The notes under the pieces were generated by a model, which saw nothing but the letters and a program-made list of their open reading frames with translations, ran no database searches and was not told where the DNA came from. Of a DNA stretch of 45,066 nt, positions 16,501-24,482 are shown in pieces. The stretch spans positions 1 to 45,066 of the forward strand of contig CAMBOI010000024.1 in assembly GCA_945869265.1 (NCBI GenBank), in the 5' to 3' direction. The position numbers were made by a program, and so were the translations under genes. The number at the start of each line of letters is the position of its first letter. Positions within the stretch are counted from its first letter, which is position 1. The DNA is from an uncultured Prevotella sp. Its GTDB lineage: Bacteria > Bacteroidota > Bacteroidia > Bacteroidales > Bacteroidaceae.

Positions 16501-16628
16501 TTCCAGATGGTTTCCTCAATCCATCCGTTGATTATCAACTTCTCCTTTTTACAGAAGTTATTAATCTCAAAACGTTGGTTTTCGACTGTTTGTTTGTCGC
16601 TACTAACACGAATATAACCGTAAATCAT
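16467..16628 (-). pseudogene. N-terminal fragment of an Mpi-type serine recombinase
   Basis: Starting at ATG 16628, the frame gives MIYGYIRVSSDKQTVENQRF and continues to about WIEETI. This is the N-terminus of the resolvase/invertase catalytic domain, closest to the master DNA invertase (Mpi) group of Bacteroides, which flips promoters of surface genes. After about 43 residues the match stops and the frame runs into the REP-like hairpin; a full enzyme has about 200 residues. The catalytic serine (S in IRVSSDK) remains but the fragment cannot work. A TATCTTTG promoter box still precedes it on the minus strand (16641-16648). Confidence 0.7.
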
Positions 16629-16640
16629 AATTTTTTTCTC

Positions 16641-16678
16641 CAAAGATAGTAAATTCTCAGAATAATTATGTACTTTTG
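16641..16678. promoter_or_regulatory. Divergent -7 boxes
   Basis: CAAAGATA at 16641-16648 is TATCTTTG on the minus strand, reading to the recombinase fragment. TACTTTTG at 16671-16678 reads on the plus strand toward a 33-codon ORF. Neither has a clear -33 box. Confidence 0.45.
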
Positions 16679-16703
16679 CCATCAATATTTATAATTTTTG
16701 ATT

Positions 16704-16805
16704 ATGGACAATACATTCGAAGCACTTCAAGACCTATATGACAAACGGATTGTTCGGATAGGATTTCCATTGAGTATTTCGGCATATTCCAACAATAAAC
16801 TTTGA
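16704..16805 (+). CDS. Short ORF of unknown status (33 aa)
   Basis: ATG at 16704 begins a 33-residue frame (MDNTFEALQDLYDKRIV ... NNKL) about 25 bp after a TACTTTTG box. Its acidic, helical start looks protein-like, but the length and setting beside a broken recombinase make a gene fragment more likely than a functional small protein. Confidence 0.2.
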   Translation: MDNTFEALQDLYDKRIVRIGFPLSISAYSNNKL

Positions 16806-16892
16806 TTTCTGCATTGAACTTATAGATGCTATTTTTGGGGAAAAAGCAACGGAAATGTGAACCTCGTCAGGAAAAAGGCATAAAAATATATA

Positions 16893-16943
16893 AAAGTCGC
16901 TGGAAAAATGACATCAACTATTGCGAAAGTCGTTAGAAAAACG
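16893..16943 (+). promoter_or_regulatory. Two 18-bp direct repeats upstream of mntA (candidate operator)
   Basis: AAAGTCGCTGGAAAAATG (16893-16910) and AAAGTCGTTAGAAAAACG (16926-16943) agree at 15 of 18 positions and start 33 bp apart, about three DNA turns. The second copy fills the space between the -33 and -7 boxes, as expected for autoregulation by a toxin-antitoxin pair. Confidence 0.5.
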
Positions 16944-16951
16944 TATCTTTG
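16921..16951 (+). promoter_or_regulatory. Promoter of mntA-hepT
   Basis: TTG (16921-16923), 20 bp, then TATCTTTG (16944-16951) fits the Bacteroidetes consensus. The ATG of mntA is 25 bp downstream of the -7 box. Confidence 0.7.
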
Positions 16952-16976
16952 CAGCGTTGATAAAAATATTATCATT

Positions 16977-17270
16977 ATGAATGCAAGTGTAGTGAATTCT
17001 ATTCGTGAATACTTCAAGACAAAACCAGTTGAAAAGGCTTGGGTGTTCGGTTCCTTTTCCCGCAATGAGGAAAGGGAGGATAGCGATATTGACATAATGG
17101 TAGAGTTGTCACCTGATGCTCGCATGGGGTTAAGTTATTTTGCTATGATTTGTGACCTTGAAGACCGCCTTAATCGCCGTGTTGATATGGTAAGGGAAGG
17201 ACAACTCCTTCCATTTGCAATTGAGAGTGCAAATCGCGATAAAATATTGGTGTATGAGAGAAACCGTTAA
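16977..17270 (+). CDS. mntA: MntA-type minimal nucleotidyltransferase antitoxin
   Basis: The 97-residue protein is a minimal nucleotidyltransferase with the signature GS-x10-DxD: G25-S26, then D37-I-D39. In characterised HEPN-MNT pairs the MntA enzyme blocks its partner toxin by adding AMP to a tyrosine near the HEPN active site. I chose ATG 16977 because it sits just after the promoter and matches the family's usual start; longer in-frame starts lie within the promoter. The toxin gene overlaps its 3' end by 17 bp, typical of this pair. It sits in the accessory region downstream of the restriction-like genes. Confidence 0.88.
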   Translation: MNASVVNSIREYFKTKPVEKAWVFGSFSRNEEREDSDIDIMVELSPDARMGLSYFAMICDLEDRLNRRVDMVREGQLLPFAIESANRDKILVYERNR

Positions 17271-17595
17271 AGACAGAACGAGATTAATGCATATACTCAA
17301 CGCAATTCAGAAAGTTGAGGATTATGTAAATGGAAAGAACAAACAACAATTACTTGAAAGTTCTCTGCATCTTCATGCGACTGCATATAACATTCAGATT
17401 ATTGGGGAAGCTATTTATAAGCTCACAAAAGAGTTCAAGGATTCTCATCCTGATACCCCTTGGCGAGTAATTGAAAAAATGCGCCATATTTTGGTGCATG
17501 ACTATTTTGCTGTAGATGTTGAGATTATGTGGCTTGTGATAAATGATGATTTACCGATACTAAAACGTCAGATTGAAAGTTATTTGTCAGAGTGA
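17254..17595 (+). CDS. hepT: HepT-type HEPN toxin (putative RNase)
   Basis: The 113-residue protein belongs to the DUF86/HepT family. It has the HEPN RNase motif as R77-x4-H82-D-Y84, that is RHILVHDY; Y84 is the position AMPylated by MntA in studied pairs. The intact motif suggests an active toxin. It overlaps mntA by 17 bp and must be translated from the same message. The pair is a type VII toxin-antitoxin module and may act in stress or phage response, which fits its place in a defence-rich stretch; its RNA target cannot be read from sequence. Confidence 0.88.
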   Translation: MRETVKDRTRLMHILNAIQKVEDYVNGKNKQQLLESSLHLHATAYNIQIIGEAIYKLTKEFKDSHPDTPWRVIEKMRHILVHDYFAVDVEIMWLVINDDLPILKRQIESYLSE

Positions 17596-18027
17596 TTAAG
17601 GCCAGCTTCCTTGTTTGCATGCGGCAGTGGGCGGTATTACGCGAGGTAAAAATATGTTAAATAATTAAGATTTTATAGTTAAAAAGCCTTTCTATTGCCA
17701 CTTCTGCCACCCCTTCTGCCACCCTTTTGCCACCACTTAATCATCTGATAATACGATATTTAAGGTAATAGGTGGCAGAGGTGGCAGAAGAAAATGAAAA
17801 TCACTGATGCGCGCGCGTACGCGCGTGAGAGGGAGTTTTACTGTGCATAGATAGCAGGCGAGACAACTGCGCTTTCAGTGGATGCGCACATAGTGGAGTG
17901 GGCAATTAGATGAGATGTGGATTGTAGTAGTGAATGTGTGACAATAGATGTTGTAATGTATTCACTATAGTTATTTTAAAGTATTCACTAAAGCTACCAT
18001 AATTATATCAGAACAGGCATCTAATCT
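17596..18027. other. Gene-free stretch with GCCACC-rich inverted repeat and a GC palindrome
   Basis: I see no gene here. CTTCTGCCACC-type words repeat at 17701-17734, and their inverse GGTGGCAGAGGTGGCAGAAG lies at 17771-17790, giving a stem with a 36-base loop. CGCGCGTACGCGCG (17812-17825) is a perfect 14-bp palindrome of alternating purine and pyrimidine, a sequence type prone to Z-DNA. The rest, about 17830-18027, shows nothing notable. Confidence 0.6.
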
Positions 18028-18111
18028 ATGTTCCGCACTGCGGAACGTACGTTCACCACTGCGGAACGTACATTCACCACTGCGGAATATACATACCGCA
18101 GTGCGGAACAT
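18028..18111. repeat. 16-bp inverted repeats enclosing 21-bp tandem repeats
   Basis: ATGTTCCGCACTGCGG (18028-18043) and CCGCAGTGCGGAACAT (18096-18111) are perfect inverted repeats. Between and overlapping them, CACTGCGGAACGTACRTTCAC is repeated at 18036, 18057 and, degenerate, 18078. TTCCGCACTGCGGAA (18031-18045) is itself a palindrome. Function unknown; it could be a protein-binding array or a small mobile repeat. Confidence 0.7.
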
Positions 18112-18247
18112 AACTCAAACATAGGCTTCAGATAACTTTAAACTAAGCTTCGTGATAAAATATGGATAGCTAAAGTGATATATTCTAAATAGCCAGAGTG
18201 AAATAATCAATTCACTCTGTTCAAAAGTGGTTGCTATTCCTTGTGAG

Positions 18248-18266
18248 CAAGCGTCACATGTCACAT
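18248..18266 (+). repeat. Family C word CAAGCGTCACATGTCACAT
   Basis: The perfect 19-bp word is followed by GGAAATC as at 5733 and 31342. It lies 5 bp past the end of the minus-strand crp-like gene. Confidence 0.75.
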
Positions 18267-18271
18267 GGAAA

Positions 18272-18931
18272 TCATGATAAATTTCGTAGTTCGGGGATGA
18301 GGATCTTGCCGCGGCGAAGCTGGAGGAGACCTTCGCTACGGAGGGCGTTGAGCACGCGGGAGACATCAAGGCGACTGGCGTTGACCTCGATGGCGAGACG
18401 AGTCATGAGGATGGAGAACTCCTTAGGGCCTGTGGGAATGGTGCAGTGGGAGACAAGGAAATGGATGACGCGAGAGCGAAGGTCGGTGATGGCGGGATGC
18501 CAAAGGCGCGACTGGGCTTTCTGCGTCTTGGCGGCAAGGAGATTGAGATAGTTGATGCGGAAGACATCAAACTGCTCGAAGAGGAACATCACCTCCGGTT
18601 TGGCGATGGACATGAAATTGCATGGAGAGAGAGTAGTGAAAGAGGCGGAATAACACTGGGTGAGACCGAAGAGATGCTCAAGCTGAATGACAAGGGGGGC
18701 ATTGACAATCTCGCGCACGCCATATCCATGATCGTCAGACTGTTTCTCTACGGAGAGCGAACCGTGGGTGAGAATGACCACAGCCTCGCAGCGGTCGCCC
18801 TCGCTGATCACCTTGGAGTCGGCAGTACGCTTGAAGAAGTCAAACTTGGTGTGGGCGACAATCTGCTGAAGGTCGTCGCGAGCCATTCCCATAAAGAGAG
18901 GCAGCTGGAGCAGCGGGGCAAATCCTATCAT
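18272..18931 (-). CDS. Crp/Fnr family transcriptional regulator
   Basis: The 219-residue protein has an N-terminal cyclic-nucleotide-binding-like beta-barrel (about 15-125; ISEGDRCEAVVILTHGSLSV) and a C-terminal helix-turn-helix (about 150-215; LAIEVNASRLDVSRVLNAL then a basic wing). The Crp-type phosphate-binding residues are not obvious, so cAMP binding is doubtful, and no Cys cluster for an iron-sulfur centre is seen. ATG 18931 overlaps the apbE stop as ATGA, which decides the start. It is the last gene of the glucokinase-to-apbE operon. Its targets are unknown. Confidence 0.9.
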   Translation of the reverse strand: MIGFAPLLQLPLFMGMARDDLQQIVAHTKFDFFKRTADSKVISEGDRCEAVVILTHGSLSVEKQSDDHGYGVREIVNAPLVIQLEHLFGLTQCYSASFTTLSPCNFMSIAKPEVMFLFEQFDVFRINYLNLLAAKTQKAQSRLWHPAITDLRSRVIHFLVSHCTIPTGPKEFSILMTRLAIEVNASRLDVSRVLNALRSEGLLQLRRGKILIPELRNLS

Positions 18932-19947
18932 TTGGCTATCTTGTCCTTCATGGATGGGGAGAACCACACCTTGTTGGTGCCGTCGTCGCTGGCAAGAATG
19001 AAATATGCCATCAGTTCGGGATGGCGCGAGATAATGGCCTTTGCCTTGTCGAGCCCCATCACCATGAAGGCGGTGGCATAGGCATCGGCAGTGGCACAGT
19101 CGTCGGCGATGACTGTGGATGAGAGGATATTATGCTGCACTGGATAGCCTGTGGAGGGGTCGATGGTGTGGGCGTATTTGCGTCCGTTCTTGTAATAGAA
19201 ATTGCGATAGTTGCCGCTGGTTGCCATTGCCTTGTCGGTGACGTTGATGATGGTCTGTATCTCCTGATTGACGTTCAGCGAGTCGTCGGTGGGTTTGGTG
19301 ACTCCAATCTTCCATGGCAATCTCTTCTCGCTGATGCCACGGGTGACAATCTCGCCGCCTATCTCCACCATATAGTTGTCGATGCCCTTGGCACTGAGGA
19401 ACTTTGCCACCACGTCGCAGCCGTAGCCCTTGGCTATCGAACTGCAGTCAAGCATAATTCTCGGGTCGGTCTTGCTGACACGACCATTGGTAAGGCTCAC
19501 CTTGTGATAGCCCACAAGAGCCTTGAGACTGTCAACCTGATGGCGCGAGGGCATGGCACCGCCCTTGAAACCAAATCCCCAGGCATTGACGAGAGGAGCC
19601 ACGGTGATGTCGAAAGCACCATTGGTGGAGTCGGATATTTTCATGGCAAGAGCAAACACGTCGGAGAACATCTTGTTGACCACCGTGTCGCGATTCTCAT
19701 TTACGGCGGTGATGATTGAACGCTCGTTGAAAGGCGACAGAGAGGCATCCACCTTGGCAAGCTCGGCCTCGATGTCCTTCTGAAGGCTTTTAGAGCTTTG
19801 ATAGGTGATATGATATACAGTGCCGAACACCATGCCACGGTCGTGCTGATAGGGCGTGGATTGCTGTCGGCTGACGATGATGACTGTGCCAATGACGAGG
19901 AATGCCAAAAAGGGCAATTGCCATAGGAGGCGTCTTTTGTTGTTCAT
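18928..19947 (-). CDS. apbE: FAD:protein FMN transferase ApbE
   Basis: ApbE attaches FMN from FAD to threonines of flavoproteins such as the NqrC and RnfG subunits outside the inner membrane. The 339-residue protein has an N-terminal membrane anchor (about 8-26), then MVFGTVYHITY, SIAKGYGCD near 167-175, EIGGEI, and the C-terminal ADAYATAFMVMG, all typical. Metal and FAD sites look intact. It follows DUF6048 by 7 bp and overlaps the Crp-like gene by 4 bp. Its target flavoprotein is not in this window. Confidence 0.94.
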   Translation of the reverse strand: MNNKRRLLWQLPFLAFLVIGTVIIVSRQQSTPYQHDRGMVFGTVYHITYQSSKSLQKDIEAELAKVDASLSPFNERSIITAVNENRDTVVNKMFSDVFALAMKISDSTNGAFDITVAPLVNAWGFGFKGGAMPSRHQVDSLKALVGYHKVSLTNGRVSKTDPRIMLDCSSIAKGYGCDVVAKFLSAKGIDNYMVEIGGEIVTRGISEKRLPWKIGVTKPTDDSLNVNQEIQTIINVTDKAMATSGNYRNFYYKNGRKYAHTIDPSTGYPVQHNILSSTVIADDCATADAYATAFMVMGLDKAKAIISRHPELMAYFILASDDGTNKVWFSPSMKDKIAK

Positions 19948-19954
19948 GCTGATA

Positions 19955-20680
19955 TTAGATGTCGATTATCACGTTGAAGTTGGCACCGATGCGGGTGTCG
20001 CCATATTTTCCGTAGCCGGGGATGTACCATGTGTTGCCTGCAGAGCAATCCTTATGGCTCAGTCGGCGCTTGTAGCGCACGCACCATCCCGCATGTATCG
20101 GTCCGAAGAGCTTGGCCTTCAGTCCCACCACAATCTCTGCCCAATGCTGCGAGCACGTTTCGCCTTCGACAGAGAATGTGGCGTCGTTGCCCCAAATGGG
20201 GTCGGGGGTGGGAGTGCGTGACATATCTACCTTATACGAGGTGAAGGCATAGCGCAAACCGGCATACACGAAATTTGGCGTGTGCTTCTGCTTGGCGAGG
20301 TTGAGGTCGCAACCGATGCGGAAGAAGGGTGCCGACGTCTTGTAGTAGTTGCCAGTGACGATGTCGTCGTGCTCGGCGCTTCCTATACCTATTTCTATAG
20401 TAGGGAAATACTGGTTGTGGAGGTTGGCCTTGAGCGCAGCCTCGTATTCGCCATAATCACTGACGGCACGGATGACAGGTCCGGCGATATCCACCGACAC
20501 CTGCAATCCCTGGAAGAAAGCCACGGAGTCCTTTTGTATGGCAAACAGTTTGCCCTGTGCACGCATATCTGCACTGCCGCCGAAGGCAAGAGCCACGGCA
20601 AGGGCGAGCGAGGCGCACAGGCGCCCCAACGCACTATCGCTTGGAGAAATAAATCCTGAAATGCTTTCTTTCGGTGTCAT
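19955..20680 (-). CDS. DUF6048 family outer-membrane-like protein
   Basis: The 241-residue protein has an Ala/Leu-rich N-terminal signal-like segment ending near MRAQ. Alternating hydrophobic strands follow (YFPTIEIGIGSAEHDD, FVYAGLRYAFTSYKVDM, WAEIVVGLKAKLFG), as in small beta-barrels. I recall it as DUF6048, found in Bacteroidales beside DUF6452, as here. Its start overlaps the upstream lipoprotein gene by 47 bp; a shorter start further in is possible since the N-terminus before the hydrophobic segment (about 20 residues) is unusually long. Function unknown; probably envelope. Confidence 0.75.
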   Translation of the reverse strand: MTPKESISGFISPSDSALGRLCASLALAVALAFGGSADMRAQGKLFAIQKDSVAFFQGLQVSVDIAGPVIRAVSDYGEYEAALKANLHNQYFPTIEIGIGSAEHDDIVTGNYYKTSAPFFRIGCDLNLAKQKHTPNFVYAGLRYAFTSYKVDMSRTPTPDPIWGNDATFSVEGETCSQHWAEIVVGLKAKLFGPIHAGWCVRYKRRLSHKDCSAGNTWYIPGYGKYGDTRIGANFNVIIDI

Positions 20681-21122
20681 AATCGACGTTTGGATTGTTG
20701 ATTACTATGGAGTCGATGAAGAAGTGTGATGTCTCCACCGACGTGATGGTGTGAAAATAAGCCACCTGGCAGTCAACCGACTCAAAGCGCGGAGTGTTGG
20801 TCTTGTTGACAAGGACACGGTCGATAATCCACTCGGTGTTGTCGCCCTGGGGCTTGAGTCCGAAATAGAACGTGTCGCAGGGGTTGACATAGCTGATGGG
20901 CAAACTGAACGAGGTGAGCCCCACACCACGATTGAACACGAGGGTGTCGCGCCCCGAGGCGGTGGGAGTGAGCACGCTGAGGGTGTCCCTCAGTGTGTCC
21001 ACCTCTCCGTTGCTCTTGTAGAGGGCGTAGTTGGTATATACCGCATTTTGCACTGGGCAGTCGATCGACGAGCAGGCACATACGACAATGGCGGCTACAA
21101 GCGCAAGGATTATTCTCCGCAT
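20634..21122 (-). CDS. DUF6452 family lipoprotein
   Basis: The 162-residue protein has a signal peptide with a lipobox-like end (VVCACSS, Cys 17), then SIDCPVQNAVYTNYALY and a beta-rich domain. I recall this as DUF6452, a Bacteroidales lipoprotein family next to DUF6048. It overlaps the glycosyltransferase gene by 13 bp and the DUF6048 gene by 47 bp, so translation is probably coupled. Function unknown; the pairing suggests an outer-membrane lipoprotein working with a barrel protein. Confidence 0.75.
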   Translation of the reverse strand: MRRIILALVAAIVVCACSSIDCPVQNAVYTNYALYKSNGEVDTLRDTLSVLTPTASGRDTLVFNRGVGLTSFSLPISYVNPCDTFYFGLKPQGDNTEWIIDRVLVNKTNTPRFESVDCQVAYFHTITSVETSHFFIDSIVINNPNVDYDTERKHFRIYFSKR

Positions 21123-22072
21123 CTTATCTCCTCCTCAATCTGGTAGTCGTTGCGAGTGCTCGACGAGCGGCTCACGAGGTCGCCGATGAATCCCGCCAGG
21201 AAGAGCTGCGTGCCTATCATCATCATCGTGAGCGAGATGTAGAAATAGGGCGAGTCGGTGACGAGACGCTGCTTGATGCCATTGGCGAGGCAGTAGAGCT
21301 TGTCGGCTCCGAGGGCAAACGCCGAGATGAATCCGATGATGAAGACGAGGGTGCCGAGGAATCCGAACACATGCATCGGCTTGCGGCCGAAGCTGCTGAG
21401 GAACCACAGCGTGATGAGGTCGAGATAGCCATTGAAGAAACGGTTGAGACCGAACTTCGACGAGCCATACTTGCGTGCCTGATGCTGCACCACCTTCTCG
21501 CCAATCTTGTCGAAACCGGCGTTCTTGGCAAGGTAGGGTATGTAGCGGTGCATCTCGCCATATACCTCGATGTTCTTCACCACAGCCTTGCGGTAGGCCT
21601 TGAGGCCGCAGTTGAAGTCGTGCAGATTCTTGATACCGCTGATCTTGCGCGCCGTGGCGTTGAAGAGCTTTGTGGGGATAGTCTTCGACAGGGGGTCGTA
21701 GCGTTTCTGCTTGTATCCTGAAACGAGGTCATACCCGTCCTCGACAATCATCTTGTAGAGGGTGGGTATTTCGTCGGGAGAGTCCTGAAGGTCGGCATCC
21801 ATGGTGATGACAACGTCGCCTTGTGCCTGCTTGAATCCGCAGTAGAGGGCAGGACTCTTGCCGTAGTTGCGTCTGAACTTTATACCCTTCACGTGGTCCG
21901 ACTCGCTGCCGAGGCGCTGTATCACCTGCCACGAGTGGTCGGTGGAGCCATCGTTGACGAAGATGACCTCGAACGAAAATCCGTTGGCCTTCATCACGCG
22001 CTCAATCCAAGCGTAAAGCTCGGGCAGCGATTCCTCCTCGTTGAAGAGTGGTATTATTACTGATATATCCAT
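21110..22072 (-). CDS. Family 2 glycosyltransferase with C-terminal membrane segments (DPM1/GtrB-like)
   Basis: The 320-residue protein has the GT-A fold start ISVIIPLFNEEESLPEL, the acidic metal site MDADLQDSP near residues 92-100 and, at about 230-300, two transmembrane segments (MHVFGFLGTLVFIIGFISAF and FYISLTMMMIGTQLFLAGFI). Enzymes of this type move a sugar from a nucleotide donor to polyprenyl phosphate on the inner membrane for later envelope glycosylation. It sits 9 bp after the glucokinase stop. Donor sugar cannot be decided. Confidence 0.88.
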   Translation of the reverse strand: MDISVIIPLFNEEESLPELYAWIERVMKANGFSFEVIFVNDGSTDHSWQVIQRLGSESDHVKGIKFRRNYGKSPALYCGFKQAQGDVVITMDADLQDSPDEIPTLYKMIVEDGYDLVSGYKQKRYDPLSKTIPTKLFNATARKISGIKNLHDFNCGLKAYRKAVVKNIEVYGEMHRYIPYLAKNAGFDKIGEKVVQHQARKYGSSKFGLNRFFNGYLDLITLWFLSSFGRKPMHVFGFLGTLVFIIGFISAFALGADKLYCLANGIKQRLVTDSPYFYISLTMMMIGTQLFLAGFIGDLVSRSSSTRNDYQIEEEIRCGE

Positions 22073-22081
22073 TTACTAAAA

Positions 22082-23071
22082 TTACTGTGCATTGATTTCC
22101 CATCCGATGGCACTGGCACCGAGAACGGCTGCCGAGGCTCCGTCGAGACCGCTGATGAGGAACTGTGCCTTGCCCTTGAAGATATTGAGCACGTGGTCGT
22201 CGTAGCCTTTCTTGATGGGGTTCATGATGAGGTCGCCAGCCTTGACAAGACCGCCGAAGAAAATGAATGCCTCGGGACTGGAGAATGCGGCGAAGTCGGC
22301 GCAGGCCTCTCCAAGCATCTTGCCGGTGAACTCGAATATCTCGTTGGCTATCTTGTCGCCCTTGCCTGCTGCTATGCTCACGTCGAGGGATGTGATGTCC
22401 TCCGGCTTGAGGTCGCGCAGAAGGGATGGCTCGGTGCTCTTTTCGAGTATCTCGCGGGCTGTGCGTGCCACACCGGTGGCAGAGCAATATGCCTCAAGGC
22501 ATCCAGTGCGTCCGCAACCGCAGGAACGTCCTTCCTCGCCTCTCACCATAGTGACATGGCCAAGTTCGCCGGCGAATCCGTCGTGACCATATACGAGCTG
22601 TCCGTTGACAACGATTCCTGATCCTACACCAGTGCCGAGGGTGATGACGATGAAGTTCTTCATTCCTCGTGCCACACCGTAGGTCATCTCACCGATGGCT
22701 GCCGCATTGGCATCGTTGGTGATTGCCACGGGGATACCGCCGAGACGGTCGGAGAACATCTTGGCAAGGGGTACAATACCTTTGCCCCATACAAGGTTGG
22801 GGGCATGCTCGATGTTACCAGTGTAATAGTTGGCATTAGGTGCACCAATACCCATGGCCTTGATCTTGTCGATACCGCCCACTTGGTCGATGATAATCTG
22901 AAGGGCATCGACAGCTGCATCCACATAAGCCTCGCTAGTCTCATAACCTTGGGTCTTGATGGCTGTTGTGGCCTTGATGTCGCCACGACTGTCAACGATA
23001 CCAAACACGGAGTTAGTTCCTCCTAAATCTAAGCCAATCACATAGGGCTTGATAGTTGATTTTTCGTTCAT
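22082..23071 (-). CDS. ROK family glucokinase
   Basis: The 329-residue protein has the ATP phosphate motif GLDLGGTNSVFGIVD at 14-28, the catalytic region AITNDANAAAIGEM, GTGVGSGIV and the ROK zinc motif CGCGRTGCLEAY. ROK kinases of this length in Bacteroidales phosphorylate glucose or related hexoses in the cytoplasm. It is the first gene of an operon running to the Crp-like regulator, preceded by its own promoter (23111-23140), which faces the LysE gene's upstream region. Confidence 0.9.
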   Translation of the reverse strand: MNEKSTIKPYVIGLDLGGTNSVFGIVDSRGDIKATTAIKTQGYETSEAYVDAAVDALQIIIDQVGGIDKIKAMGIGAPNANYYTGNIEHAPNLVWGKGIVPLAKMFSDRLGGIPVAITNDANAAAIGEMTYGVARGMKNFIVITLGTGVGSGIVVNGQLVYGHDGFAGELGHVTMVRGEEGRSCGCGRTGCLEAYCSATGVARTAREILEKSTEPSLLRDLKPEDITSLDVSIAAGKGDKIANEIFEFTGKMLGEACADFAAFSSPEAFIFFGGLVKAGDLIMNPIKKGYDDHVLNIFKGKAQFLISGLDGASAAVLGASAIGWEINAQ

Positions 23072-23110
23072 TTTTAGAATTAATTTTTAATTATTGACGA
23101 TTTCCGAGGG

Positions 23111-23140
23111 CAAAGTTAGAAAAAAACTGCGATAAAACAA
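23111..23140 (-). promoter_or_regulatory. Promoter of the glucokinase operon
   Basis: On the minus strand TAACTTTG (23111-23118) is the -7 box; TTG (23138-23140) lies 19 bp upstream as -33 box. The start codon is 40 bp downstream. Confidence 0.7.
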
Positions 23141-23197
23141 AAAAAACTTCGAAAAAACTTGTATATTTCGCTTTTTTTTAGCAATTTTGCACTCGTT

Positions 23198-23863
23198 ATG
23201 GCATTTCAGATACAGATAGACATATTAAATTTCATATCCAAGGGCATGCTGATAGGCATCATCGCATCGGCACCTATGGGACCCGTGGGAGTGCTTTGCG
23301 TGCAGCGCACACTGAACAAGGGCAGATGGTATGGATTCGTCACCGGAATAGGTGCAGCAGTGAGCGACATGATATATGCCGCTATCGCCGGCTTCGGTAT
23401 GAGTTTTGTGATGGACTTCCTCAGCAACCAGCAAACGAGGATGTACCTTCAGATTGTGGGCAGCATACTGTTGTTCGCCTTCGGATTGTTTACGTGGCGT
23501 TCCGACCCCACGAAGAAGATTCACCAGTCGGGCAATGGTAAGGGAACATTGTGGCACAACGGATTGACAGCGTTTCTTGTCACATTCTCCAATCCGCTGA
23601 TTATCTTCCTATTCTTGGCATGCTTTGCACAGTTTGCATTCGTGATGCCCAATCATCCATTCGAGATGTTGGTGGGATTTGCGAGTATAGTGGGAGGCGC
23701 CCTTGTGTGGTGGTATGGACTGACGTGGCTCATCGACAAGGTGAGGGGAAAATTTGACTCCAACGGCATCAAGCTCATCAATCAGATTATCGGTGCCGTG
23801 GTGATGCTGTGCTCGGTGCTCATGCTCTTAGGTACAGTCACCAACCTCTACCGCTTCTTTTAA
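23198..23863 (+). CDS. LysE family amino-acid exporter
   Basis: The 221-residue membrane protein has about six hydrophobic segments and the family's N-terminal signature (ASAPMGPVGVLCVQRTL, with the PxGP turn) plus SNPLIIFLFLACF in the middle. LysE proteins export amino acids or related solutes across the inner membrane. ATG 23198 is chosen because longer in-frame starts fall in the AT-rich promoter region, where CAATTTTG (23181-23188) is a near match to a -7 box. DUF4924 follows 42 bp later on the same strand. Substrate unknown. Confidence 0.88.
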   Translation: MAFQIQIDILNFISKGMLIGIIASAPMGPVGVLCVQRTLNKGRWYGFVTGIGAAVSDMIYAAIAGFGMSFVMDFLSNQQTRMYLQIVGSILLFAFGLFTWRSDPTKKIHQSGNGKGTLWHNGLTAFLVTFSNPLIIFLFLACFAQFAFVMPNHPFEMLVGFASIVGGALVWWYGLTWLIDKVRGKFDSNGIKLINQIIGAVVMLCSVLMLLGTVTNLYRFF

Positions 23864-23905
23864 TATGTCAATATTTCAATATTTCAATTTTTTAATATTT
23901 AAATA

Positions 23906-24448
23906 ATGTTTATCGCCGACCAACTAAGAAAGAAAAACATCGCCGAATATCTGTTGTACATGTGGCAGGTGGAGGACACTATCAGGGCGTTCGACTGCCA
24001 GTTGTCGAGGATAAGGCGCGAATATATATCGCAGTTTGACTACACCGACGAGCAGAAGGAGGAGGAAGCCGACTGGTTTGGCAATCTCATCAGGATGATG
24101 AACGAGGAAGGATGCCGCGAGAAGGGGCATATCACTATAAATAAAGTGACGTTGTGGAACCTTGAGGAATTGCACAAGCGATTGCTCGACTCGACGAAGT
24201 TCCCCTTCTACAGTGCCGCCTACTACAAGGTGCTGCCGTTTATCGTGGAGCTGCGCAACCGTGGAGTCGACAAGCAGGAGGACGAGATTGAGACGTGCTT
24301 CAACTCGCTCTACGGGGTGATGATGCTGCGGCTGCAGAAGAAGGACATCAGTCAGCAGACGCTGAATGCCGTCAAGGAGATATCCACCTTCATCGGCATG
24401 CTCAACGACTATTATCTAAAGGACAGGGATGAGCCGCTGGAGTTTTAG
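23906..24448 (+). CDS. DUF4924 family protein
   Basis: The 180-residue, all-helical, soluble protein starts MFIADQLRKKNIAEYLLYMW. I recall this as DUF4924, a conserved Bacteroidetes family of unknown function. It lies 42 bp after the LysE gene. Acidic and charged throughout, no signal peptide. Repeat material starts immediately after its stop. Confidence 0.82.
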   Translation: MFIADQLRKKNIAEYLLYMWQVEDTIRAFDCQLSRIRREYISQFDYTDEQKEEEADWFGNLIRMMNEEGCREKGHITINKVTLWNLEELHKRLLDSTKFPFYSAAYYKVLPFIVELRNRGVDKQEDEIETCFNSLYGVMMLRLQKKDISQQTLNAVKEISTFIGMLNDYYLKDRDEPLEF

Positions 24449-24482
24449 TTTTAGGCACGGAGATGCACAAAGGGTTTTTTTA
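24449..24482 (+). repeat. Left-end fragment of family A
   Basis: TTTTAGGCACGGAGATGCAC resembles the outer edge of family A and is followed by the full copy at 24483, so two left edges stand in tandem. Similar short pre-edges (CACGGAAGGT-GA-TTTTTA) precede the copies at 27853 and 30541. Confidence 0.5.
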
